Positions 7,784 through 15,337 of a stretch of 45,478 bases of DNA are shown one piece after another (positions within the stretch are counted from its first letter, which is position 1; every line of letters starts with the position of its first letter). Position numbers and translations under genes: made by a program. Source of the stretch: Sulfurimonas sp. (GTDB taxonomy: Bacteria > Campylobacterota > Campylobacteria > Campylobacterales > Sulfurimonadaceae); assembly GCA_021648465.1 (NCBI GenBank), contig JAKISR010000013.1:1-45478 (forward strand), in the 5' to 3' direction. Below the pieces are notes generated by a model, which worked only from the letters and a program-made list of their open reading frames with translations, was not told the origin of the DNA and made no database searches.

Positions 7784-9547
7784 ATGTACAAACAAAAAGC
7801 AGATGAATTAAATTTATCCCAAACAAGATACTGGAATCTATTGCTTCATATGGTTGATGGTAAAAGTGAAATTGATGATAGTAGATTTTTCTTTGCTAAA
7901 GATGGTAAAACTAATGCAAAAGCTGAGTTAAGTGCAACAATTGATGCACTCTTTAAAGAAAAAGTATTTGATGATAACTCTACTGCTTGTAAATTTCCAG
8001 CAAGAAAAGCTTGGTTAGAAGAAAAATTAAACATCACAAGTTTTCCAAAAGTTATATGTAGTGAATACGATAAGATTTTTAAAAGATTAGATCCAAAATC
8101 AGTTACTCTTGTCTTCCCAGCAGCCCATATAAATTCTCCCGCTTCAATGTTTGGACATACATTTTTACGAATAAATTCAGGATATAATTCTAAACTTTTA
8201 TCTTACGCTATTAATTATGCCGCTGATGTTAATGCAGATAAAACTAATGGTGTTGTATTTGCCATAAAAGGTCTTTTTGGTGGTTATTATGGAAGATACT
8301 CTCTGTTACCGTATTATGAAAAATTAAAAGAGTATAGAGATACTGAAAAAAGAGATATTTGGGAATATGATTTAAATTTAACTCAAGAAGAAACTCTAAA
8401 AATGGTAAGACATATCTGGGAACTTAATGGAACTCACTCTTACTATTATTTTTTTACAGAAAATTGTTCTTATAATATGTTATGGCTTATCGAAGTTGCA
8501 AGACCAAGTATTCATATGAGAGAATATTTTAGTTATCAAGTTGCACCGCTAGAAACTGTTCATGTAGCAAAATTAGAAAAAATTTTAACAAACAATAATT
8601 TTAGACCATCTAAGAGAACTACATTATTAAAATATGAGGAATTATTAGAAGATAAATATATTCAGATACCAATAGAGTTAGTTAAATCAGAAATTACAAT
8701 AAAAAATATTTTAGACAATAAAGATATAGACTCACAACAAAAAAAATATATTATTGAAGCATCTGTAGAGTTTTTAGAGTACTCATATAGTAAAAATGAT
8801 ATGACAAAAGAGATGTATTTAGAACTTTTTCATAACTTTTCAAAAGCTAGAGCTTCTTTAGGAAAAGGAGAAAAGTTAAATATAAAAATTCCTCCAAATC
8901 CGATAGATAGTCATAGAGGGGTTAGAATAACTACAGGTTTTGGCTTTAGAGAGAGTGAATCTATAGGATTTTTAGGAATTCGTCCAGTGTATCATGACTT
9001 AGAAGATAGTAACTATGGATTTTTAAGAGGCACACAAATTGAATTTATGAATTTTAATTTTTCATATTTAGACAGTGAATTAGAAGTGGAAAATGCAACC
9101 ATATTATCAATAGTTTCATTGGCTCAAAGGTCCAATTTTTTTAAAAGCATATCTTGGAGAACAAAATTTGGATGGGATAAAAATTCACTAGACTCTACGA
9201 CTAATTTTATAGGAACAGTTGGTGTAGGTTTTAGTTGGGGGAACAAACTTGGATATTTTTACTCAATGATTGATCCATTATTTTATTTAGATGGTAAATT
9301 TAAATCAGCAGTTGGCGGTAGTTTGGGAATTATTTTTGATAAGTATCCTTACATGAATAGTAATTTTGAGATAACAAAAAGATTTTATGATACTGGCGAT
9401 AACCAGTGGCTTATAAAAGCTTCTCAAAATTTTAGAATATCACAAAATATACAGTTAAAATTTAATTATGACTACAAAGAAAGAAAAGGTAAACTAGGTG
9501 ATGGTAAAGAATCAACATATGGAATTGCTCTAAATTACTACTTTTAA
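7784..9547 (+). CDS. DUF4105-family outer-membrane protein
   Basis: 587 aa from the first ATG. The N-terminal half carries the DUF4105 region (SPASMFGHTFLRINSGYNSK; FFTENCSYNMLWLIEVARP) with conserved His and Cys residues that resemble a papain-like or NlpC-type site. The C-terminal 200 residues read as alternating beta strands ending in NYYF, an outer-membrane barrel. The open frame continues upstream of 7784 back to a stop at 7709. That stretch encodes a good signal peptide (LNKSFLILIFLISFLDASSQ) with no ATG, GTG or TTG. The true start is probably ATT 7721, six bases after AGGAA. Function is unknown. The stop is 2 bp from the convergent gene. Confidence 0.82.
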   Translation: MYKQKADELNLSQTRYWNLLLHMVDGKSEIDDSRFFFAKDGKTNAKAELSATIDALFKEKVFDDNSTACKFPARKAWLEEKLNITSFPKVICSEYDKIFKRLDPKSVTLVFPAAHINSPASMFGHTFLRINSGYNSKLLSYAINYAADVNADKTNGVVFAIKGLFGGYYGRYSLLPYYEKLKEYRDTEKRDIWEYDLNLTQEETLKMVRHIWELNGTHSYYYFFTENCSYNMLWLIEVARPSIHMREYFSYQVAPLETVHVAKLEKILTNNNFRPSKRTTLLKYEELLEDKYIQIPIELVKSEITIKNILDNKDIDSQQKKYIIEASVEFLEYSYSKNDMTKEMYLELFHNFSKARASLGKGEKLNIKIPPNPIDSHRGVRITTGFGFRESESIGFLGIRPVYHDLEDSNYGFLRGTQIEFMNFNFSYLDSELEVENATILSIVSLAQRSNFFKSISWRTKFGWDKNSLDSTTNFIGTVGVGFSWGNKLGYFYSMIDPLFYLDGKFKSAVGGSLGIIFDKYPYMNSNFEITKRFYDTGDNQWLIKASQNFRISQNIQLKFNYDYKERKGKLGDGKESTYGIALNYYF

Positions 9548-9549
9548 CT

Positions 9550-10251
9550 CTATAGTAGCTCTAAAAAGTAACCATAAGGTGTTTGTCTTATATCATATCT
9601 ATATATGCCATCAAGCTCTATAACAGCTCTATAGTATCCTTTATGATTTCCAATTTTTACTTTTTTAAAAACACCTTCTTCAATATTTTTAACATAACTT
9701 TTTATATTTGTATCTTTTTTGAAATCTATAACTATTCTATGTGGGTTTACTAGTAAAAAATCTCTTATGATTGTATCTTTAGTTATAAGTTTTAATTTTT
9801 TACCAGAAGATAACAATGTTAAATGCTTAACTGAGGTGATAGTGTCAAATTTTTCTTTTTCCTGAGACTTAGATTGTGGCTTAACTTTAGGTTTTATATC
9901 TTTTTTTATAGTACTTTTTTTAACCACTGGAATTGAATCAACCTGTGTTGAGTAGCTTTGTGATATAAATATAGGTAAGTGCCAATCAACAGCATTATCA
10001 AGTTCTATACTTTTGCTCTCAATAGAACCATCAATATTTTTAAATTCTATAGTAACTTTTTGAAGTATTCTAGCTTGTGAAGGAAGAGTAATCGTAGCTC
10101 TTTTTAAGGGAGGTTTAGTCCTGTCTTTATTTGATGATATTGGTATATCTTTTTCACCCATGATAGCAAAAAAAGGATTTTCACGAGCATTAATGGTTGT
10201 AAATAAAAGAATGGATATAAGTAAAACTTTAACCAAAGATAACCCCTGCAT
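9550..10251 (-). CDS. AMIN-domain periplasmic protein (Campylobacter CgpA-like position)
   Basis: 233 aa with an N-terminal signal segment (VKVLLISILLFTTINA), a Lys/Ser-rich linker (about 110-135) and a C-terminal AMIN-like domain (SVKHLTLLSSGKKLKLITKD; NPHRIVIDFKKDTNIKSY; YYRAVIELDGIYRYDI). AMIN domains bind cell-wall or outer-membrane partners. It is the last gene of the recA-eno-FtsB-like-AMIN run. From memory, C. jejuni has the equivalent order, ending in the periplasmic glycoprotein gene cgpA. Wall or division association is an inference from the domain and the FtsB-like neighbour. Confidence 0.75.
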   Translation of the reverse strand: MQGLSLVKVLLISILLFTTINARENPFFAIMGEKDIPISSNKDRTKPPLKRATITLPSQARILQKVTIEFKNIDGSIESKSIELDNAVDWHLPIFISQSYSTQVDSIPVVKKSTIKKDIKPKVKPQSKSQEKEKFDTITSVKHLTLLSSGKKLKLITKDTIIRDFLLVNPHRIVIDFKKDTNIKSYVKNIEEGVFKKVKIGNHKGYYRAVIELDGIYRYDIRQTPYGYFLELL

Positions 10252-10282
10252 TTATTTGTAAGTATTATATCAAGTTTATTTG

Positions 10283-10561
10283 TTATTGTGCAGAAATCTC
10301 TTTTAATTCAAAGTATTCTCTTTGAAGTTCAGCATTTTCATCTCTTAGTCTATGTATCTCTGTTTTTAGAGATTCTTCATAATCTTGAAGACCTAAATAT
10401 ATCTCTACAGAGTTTGTACCGTATAAAAGAACACCTAAATATATCCCACAAGCAAGAACAAGAGAGAGAAGAATAAGAAATTTGTTAAGTGATAAACCTA
10501 AGTATTGCTGTGTAATACTTTGTGAATCGTCTATCCCTTCAAAAAGTTCATCATTTCTCAT
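10283..10561 (-). CDS. FtsB/DivIC-like septum formation initiator protein
   Basis: 92 aa with a short cytosolic N-terminus, one transmembrane segment (about 27-50, FLILLSLVLACGIYLGVLLYG) and a leucine-zipper-like coiled coil (about 62-88, including LRDENAELQREYFELKE). This is the layout of the FtsB/DivIC family, bitopic proteins of the FtsQBL division complex. It sits 9 bp after eno, as in other Campylobacterota. Sequence conservation in the family is low, so the call rests on architecture and gene order. Confidence 0.8.
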   Translation of the reverse strand: MRNDELFEGIDDSQSITQQYLGLSLNKFLILLSLVLACGIYLGVLLYGTNSVEIYLGLQDYEESLKTEIHRLRDENAELQREYFELKEISAQ

Positions 10562-10570
10562 ATTTGACTC

Positions 10571-11836
10571 TTAATTAAATATGTGTGACCCTAAATATTC
10601 ACCATACATAACTTCATTTTCAATCTCTAAAAGACGATTATATTTAGCCGTTCGCTCACTACGAGCTGTTGAACCAGTTTTGATTTGACCACAGTTGAGT
10701 GCTACAGCAAAATCAGCGATAAAAGCATCTTCACTCTCACCTGAGCGGTGACTCATTACACAAGTATAACCATTTCTTTGAGCAAGACGAACTGTAAGCA
10801 TAGTTTCACTTACTGAGCCAATTTGATTTGGTTTAATTAAAATAGAATTAGCGATACCCTTAGTGATGCCTTCATTTAAAATATTTACATTTGTTACAAA
10901 AAGATCATCTCCAACGATTTGAACTTTGTCTCCTAATTTTTCAGTCATAAGTTTAAATCCTTCCCAATCATCTTCACTTAGACCATCTTCGATAGAAACT
11001 ATAGGATATTTAGAACATAAATCAGCATAATAATCAACTAGCTCAGCAGATGTTATTGTACGGTTTTCAGAATCAAGCCTATATCCACCATCAGTTACTA
11101 GTTCAGAGGCAGCAACATCTAAAGCAATAGCTATCTGTTCCCCAGCTTTATATCCAGCTTTCTCAATTGCCTCTAGAATTATTTGAATAGGCTCTTCATT
11201 TGAGCTTAAATCTGGTGCAAAACCACCCTCGTCACCAAGTGCAGTGTTATGTTTTTTGGATTTTAAAATAGACTTTAGGTTATGGTAAACTTCAGCAGAA
11301 GCACGAAGCCCTTCTGCAAAATCTTTAAAACCTACAGGAACAATCATGTATTCTTGAAAATCAACTGAGTTATCAGCATGAGAGCCACCATTTATAATAT
11401 TAAGCATTGGAGTAGGGATAACCATAGCATTAGCACCACCTAAGTAGCGATAAAGGGGAATATCTAGACTTTTAGCAGCAGCGCGAGCTACAGCCATAGA
11501 AACACCAAGAACAGCATTGGCACCTAAGTTTTCATAGTTATCAGTTCCATCAAGTTCTTTCATGGTAGCATCAATCATAGCTTGATTAAAAGGAGATAAA
11601 CCTAAAAGAGAGTCTGCTATTTGAGTATTTACATGTTCAACTGCTTGAAGTACGCCTTTACCCATGTAACGATCTCCACCATCACGAAGTTCTAGTGCTT
11701 CACGCTTGCCAGTACTAGCACCTGAAGGTACAATTGCACTCTCACGTGTGCCATCACTTAATTCTACTGTTGCTTTAACTGTTGGGTTTCCACGAGAATC
11801 CATAACTTCAATTGCACTAACATTATCTATAAACAT
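10571..11836 (-). CDS. eno: Enolase
   Basis: 421 aa, full length. It shows the substrate loop SGASTGKREALELRDG, the Mg2+ ligand regions (IALDVAASE, SIEDGL and GDDLFVTN), the catalytic-Lys region SILIKPNQIG and the signature SHRSGESED. Enolase interconverts 2-phosphoglycerate and phosphoenolpyruvate in glycolysis and gluconeogenesis. It lies 21 bp after recA and 9 bp before the FtsB-like gene on the same strand, a conserved order in this phylum. Confidence 0.98.
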   Translation of the reverse strand: MFIDNVSAIEVMDSRGNPTVKATVELSDGTRESAIVPSGASTGKREALELRDGGDRYMGKGVLQAVEHVNTQIADSLLGLSPFNQAMIDATMKELDGTDNYENLGANAVLGVSMAVARAAAKSLDIPLYRYLGGANAMVIPTPMLNIINGGSHADNSVDFQEYMIVPVGFKDFAEGLRASAEVYHNLKSILKSKKHNTALGDEGGFAPDLSSNEEPIQIILEAIEKAGYKAGEQIAIALDVAASELVTDGGYRLDSENRTITSAELVDYYADLCSKYPIVSIEDGLSEDDWEGFKLMTEKLGDKVQIVGDDLFVTNVNILNEGITKGIANSILIKPNQIGSVSETMLTVRLAQRNGYTCVMSHRSGESEDAFIADFAVALNCGQIKTGSTARSERTAKYNRLLEIENEVMYGEYLGSHIFN

Positions 11837-11857
11837 TTACTATCCTATTTTGTAATT

Positions 11858-12895
11858 TTAAGCATCTGAATCATTTATTTCAGATGTATCCATAACCATG
11901 ACATTACTTATGCCCATAGCTACTTTTATTTTTTCTTCTATCTCTTTGGCTAGTTCAGGATCTTCTTTAAACTTAAGTTTAACATTTTCACGCCCTTGAC
12001 CAAGCTTTGTTTCTTCATATGAGAACCAAGCACCACTTTTGTCAACAATATCTAGTTTTACACCGTAGTCAACAAGCTCACCCTCTTTAGAGATTCCTTC
12101 GCCGAACATTATATCAAACTCTGCTTGACGAAAAGGTGGTGCTACTTTATTTTTAATAACTTTTGCTTTTACGCGGTTACCAATTTGACTCTCACCCTGT
12201 TTAAGCGAGGCAATTCTTCTAACATCTATACGAACAGAAGCATAAAACTTAAGAGCATTACCACCTGTTGTTGTCTCAGGGGAACCATAGCCCATCATAC
12301 CAATTTTCATACGAAGTTGATTTATAAAAACAACAGTACAATTCATTTTACTAAGAACAGAAGTTAATTTACGAAGTGCCTTAGACATAAGACGAGCTTG
12401 GAGACCAACTTGCTGGTCACTCATCTCTCCTTCTAGCTCAACTTTAGGAGTAAGAGCAGCAACTGAATCTATAACGATTAAATCAATTGCACCACTTCTA
12501 GCAATTGTCTCAACTATATCAAGAGCTTGCTCTCCATAGTCGGGCTGAGAAACTAAAAGATTATCAACATCTACACCAAGATTTTTAGCATAAACTACAT
12601 CAAGAGCATGTTCAGCATCTATAAAGGCACATACACCACCTGCCTTTTGACATTCTGCTGTTATTTGAAGTGCCAAAGTTGTTTTACCAGAACTCTCAGG
12701 TCCATAAATTTCTACAACACGACCCTGAGGAATTCCACCAATACCAAGGGCTAAATCAAGCCCTATAGAACCTGTGCTAATTGATTGCATTGGCTGAATA
12801 TTTTTATCACCAAGACGCATTAAAGCACCCTTACCAAATGCTTTATCAATTTGTTTCATTGCTAAGTCTAATGCTTTTTGTTTATTTGCGTCCAT
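11858..12895 (-). CDS. recA: Recombinase RecA
   Basis: 345 aa, full length. It has Walker A GPESSGKTTLAL (about 65-76), Walker B LIVIDSVAALTPK (about 139-151), loop L1 with QARLMSKALRKLT, loop L2 near GNALKFYASVRID, and an acidic C-terminus. RecA coats single-stranded DNA and drives homologous pairing. It is the first gene of the leftward recA-eno operon and is divergent from mqnD. I see no obvious SOS-box dyad in the 12896-13038 gap, and most Campylobacterota lack LexA. Confidence 0.98.
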   Translation of the reverse strand: MDANKQKALDLAMKQIDKAFGKGALMRLGDKNIQPMQSISTGSIGLDLALGIGGIPQGRVVEIYGPESSGKTTLALQITAECQKAGGVCAFIDAEHALDVVYAKNLGVDVDNLLVSQPDYGEQALDIVETIARSGAIDLIVIDSVAALTPKVELEGEMSDQQVGLQARLMSKALRKLTSVLSKMNCTVVFINQLRMKIGMMGYGSPETTTGGNALKFYASVRIDVRRIASLKQGESQIGNRVKAKVIKNKVAPPFRQAEFDIMFGEGISKEGELVDYGVKLDIVDKSGAWFSYEETKLGQGRENVKLKFKEDPELAKEIEEKIKVAMGISNVMVMDTSEINDSDA

Positions 12896-13038
12896 CTTGG
12901 GCTCACTTTTTATTAAATTTAGACTTATTGTATGTCAATTTTAAAATTTTTATAAAAAATATTGCAAATTGTCATATTATTTTTCTTTGATTCTTTGTAA
13001 AGGTGAAATTTTATCTAAATTTGGTTAAAATCTCTCTT

Positions 13039-13902
13039 ATGAAAACAACACTAATTGCACACTCCCCTGATGCTGATGATATCTTTATGTACTATGCTAT
13101 TAAATTTGGCTGGGTAGATATGAAAGACACAAAATTTGATAATATTGCAGAAGATATTCAAACTTTAAATGAAAAAGCTTTAAGGGGCGAGTATGAGATA
13201 GTTGCAATTAGTTTCGCTCTTTACCCTCACATAAAAGATGATTATGCTCCACTTCGTACAGCTATAAGTTTTGGTGAGGGCTATGGACCTAAAGTTATTA
13301 AGAAAAAAGGTGTAAAACTAAAGCGTAATTTTAAAGTTGCTCTTAGTGGAGAGTGCACTACAAATGCAATGCTTTTTCGTATAGCTTATCCTGATGCTAG
13401 AGTTATGTATATGAATTTTTTAGAGATAGAAAAAGCTGTATTAGATGGAAAAGTTGATGCAGGTGTCTTAATTCATGAGTCTATTTTAACTTATGATGAT
13501 AAACTTGAAGTTGAGCGTGAAATGTGGGATATTTGGCAAGAATTAGCTGGAGATGAGTTACCTCTTCCTCTTGGTGGAATGGCAATTTCACGTTCAATCC
13601 CACTAAATAAAGCAATTGAATATGAAATAACTCTAACAAAAGCTGTTCAAATAGCACGAGATTATAAATCTAAACTTTCACAAATGTTGCTCGAGAGAGA
13701 TTTGGTTCGGATAGATGCAGATACGCTTGATAAATATCTTGAACTTTATGCAAATGATGAATCAATAACTCTAAGTGAGGTTCAATACCGTGCAATAAAT
13801 AAACTCTTTGAGATTGGGCATAAGCATGGTTTTTATGATACACTTATAAAAGTTGAAAATTTTATGATACCAACAGAGTATAAAGAATTAAGAGAGTCAT
13901 AA
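13039..13902 (+). CDS. mqnD: Menaquinone biosynthesis protein, 1,4-dihydroxy-6-naphthoate synthase-like (MqnD)
   Basis: 287 aa from ATG 13039. The frame is open back to GTG 13003, but the family begins at MKTTLIAHSPDADDIFM and the GTG has no properly spaced ribosome-binding site. It is a periplasmic-binding-protein-like fold of the MqnA/MqnD family (SGECTTNAMLFRIAYPDA; LPLPLGGMAISRSI). MqnD turns cyclic dehypoxanthine futalosine into 1,4-dihydroxy-6-naphthoate in the futalosine menaquinone route. MqnA is a paralogue and the alternative. A -10-like TAAAAT at 13026-13031 is so close that the mRNA may be almost leaderless. It is followed by fliQ after 1 bp. Confidence 0.82.
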   Translation: MKTTLIAHSPDADDIFMYYAIKFGWVDMKDTKFDNIAEDIQTLNEKALRGEYEIVAISFALYPHIKDDYAPLRTAISFGEGYGPKVIKKKGVKLKRNFKVALSGECTTNAMLFRIAYPDARVMYMNFLEIEKAVLDGKVDAGVLIHESILTYDDKLEVEREMWDIWQELAGDELPLPLGGMAISRSIPLNKAIEYEITLTKAVQIARDYKSKLSQMLLERDLVRIDADTLDKYLELYANDESITLSEVQYRAINKLFEIGHKHGFYDTLIKVENFMIPTEYKELRES

Positions 13903-13903
13903 T

Positions 13904-14170
13904 ATGGAAGCAAAGCTTATCTCCCTTGGAGTAGAGACATTTAAAATAGCACTTATGTTAGCACTTCCAGGGCTTTTAACAGGTATGTTTTTAGGTTTAG
14001 CGGTTAGTATTTTTCAAGCGACTACACAGATTAACGAGATGACTTTAAGTTTTATCCCTAAAATTATAGGTGTTGTAATTGTTATAATTTTAACAATGCC
14101 TTGGATGTTAAATACTATGACAGATTTTTCTTTAAATATTTTTAATATGATTCCAACTTTTGTTGAATGA
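13904..14170 (+). CDS. fliQ: Flagellar export apparatus protein FliQ
   Basis: 88 aa with two transmembrane segments (about 15-38 and 50-73) and the FliQ motif pattern ALPGLLTGMFLGLAVSIFQA followed by TQINEMTLSFIPKI. FliQ is part of the FliPQR export gate at the inner membrane inside the flagellar MS ring. It starts 1 bp after mqnD and its stop overlaps the murB start (ATGA), so the three genes are translationally close. The window has no other flagellar gene. An isolated fliQ next to murB is usual for Campylobacterota. Confidence 0.95.
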   Translation: MEAKLISLGVETFKIALMLALPGLLTGMFLGLAVSIFQATTQINEMTLSFIPKIIGVVIVIILTMPWMLNTMTDFSLNIFNMIPTFVE

Positions 14171-14988
14171 TGAAAATAAAAAGTATAAATTTTTCTAAAT
14201 TTTCTTCTTTTAAAATTGGAGAAAATATCGATGTAACCATTTTGCGATGTTGTAAAAAGTTACCAAAAGACTACTACCTTATCGGTTTATGTAACAATAT
14301 CTTAATAGGTACACAACCTCCCCCACTTCTAAAGCTTGATAAAAAATTTGACTATATTAAGATAGAAGATAATACACTTAAAATAGGTGGAGCAACACCA
14401 TCTGGAAAAATAGCCTCATTTTGTAAAAAGCATGATATTGCAAATTTTGAATTTATATCTAATCTACCTGGAACTTTAGGTGGTTTGGTTTTTATGAACG
14501 CAGGACTTAAAGAGTACGAAATATTTAATCATCTTATTTGTATAAATAGCTGTGATGGCATAAAACAAAAAGAAGAGATAAATTATGGGTACAGATTTAC
14601 AGATATAAAAACACCCATCCTAGAGGTTACTTTTGAGTTAAGCTATGATTTTTCTCAAGAGAGAGTAGAGATGTTTAAAAAGATGCGTCAAAATCAACCA
14701 AGCTTACCAAGTGCAGGAAGCTGTTTTAAAAACCCTGAAGGTGATTATGCAGGAAGACTCATAGAAGCTGTTGGATTAAAAGGCAAAAGAGTAGGTGGTA
14801 TGAAATTTAGCCAAGAACATGCAAATTTTTTGGTCAATAGCGATAACGGAACTTTTGATGAAGCAATAGAGTTAATACAGCAAGCTCAAAAACTGGTGTA
14901 TGAAGAGTTTAACATTTGGTTAGAGTGTGAAATAGCTATTTTGGATATTAGATATATGGGTGAGAATTCACTACTTTTGAACAGATAA
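14167..14988 (+). CDS. murB: UDP-N-acetylmuramate dehydrogenase MurB
   Basis: 273 aa, the short form of MurB. The FAD-binding N-terminal part contains NNILIGTQPPPLLKL and the loop ISNLPGTLGGLVFMNAGLK. The catalytic proton-donor Ser lies in SAGSCFKNP, followed by AGRLIEAVGLKGKRVGGMKFSQEHANFLVN. The enzyme reduces UDP-GlcNAc-enolpyruvate to UDP-MurNAc with NADPH, the second committed step of peptidoglycan precursor synthesis in the cytoplasm. Its start overlaps the fliQ stop. Confidence 0.95.
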   Translation: MMKIKSINFSKFSSFKIGENIDVTILRCCKKLPKDYYLIGLCNNILIGTQPPPLLKLDKKFDYIKIEDNTLKIGGATPSGKIASFCKKHDIANFEFISNLPGTLGGLVFMNAGLKEYEIFNHLICINSCDGIKQKEEINYGYRFTDIKTPILEVTFELSYDFSQERVEMFKKMRQNQPSLPSAGSCFKNPEGDYAGRLIEAVGLKGKRVGGMKFSQEHANFLVNSDNGTFDEAIELIQQAQKLVYEEFNIWLECEIAILDIRYMGENSLLLNR

Positions 14989-15024
14989 ACAATGTTTTTA
15001 TATAATTTATATATGGAATACGAC

Positions 15025-15227
15025 TTAATTAAGTTCTAAATCTTGAAGTAAAAACTCCTCCATCATCTCTTGTACTAATGGAATATTATTACTTTTTGAA
15101 GCAGTTTTCTAGCTATAAGTATCTCTTTTGAATCGCTTGCAAAAAATAATACTAAATGAGCAAGTCTCTTATCTTCTTCTTTTTCATATAGTGTTTTTAG
15201 CTCTTCGCGTAGGTTAAATTTTTTCAT
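15025..15227 (-). pseudogene. Frameshifted small gene of unknown function
   Basis: Starting at ATG 15227, the frame reads MKKFNLREELKTLYEKEEDK, then RLAHLVLFFASDSKEILIARK, and then stops early. A one-base shift near 15100 restores an open frame (SKSNNIPLVQEMMEEFLLQD...) to a stop at 15025. The total of 203 bp is not a multiple of three. This looks like one roughly 67-aa charged helical protein broken by a single-base deletion near an AAAA run. It could also be a programmed or phase-variable shift, although the tract is short. It fills most of the 349-bp gap 14989-15337, where I see nothing else. Confidence 0.45.
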
Positions 15228-15337
15228 GCTAATTTTAAAGCATTATTTATTTCTTAGTATGGAGTAGCCGTGACATTTACCTTCACTTATAGGCTTAACT
15301 AGTAGTTTTATGATAAAATTTATTAGAGGTATTTATT

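Noticed and set aside
13003..13038. GTG start extending MqnD by 12 residues
   Set aside because: The family starts at MKTTLIAHSPDADD, and the AAAGG sequence abuts the GTG too closely to work as a ribosome-binding site.
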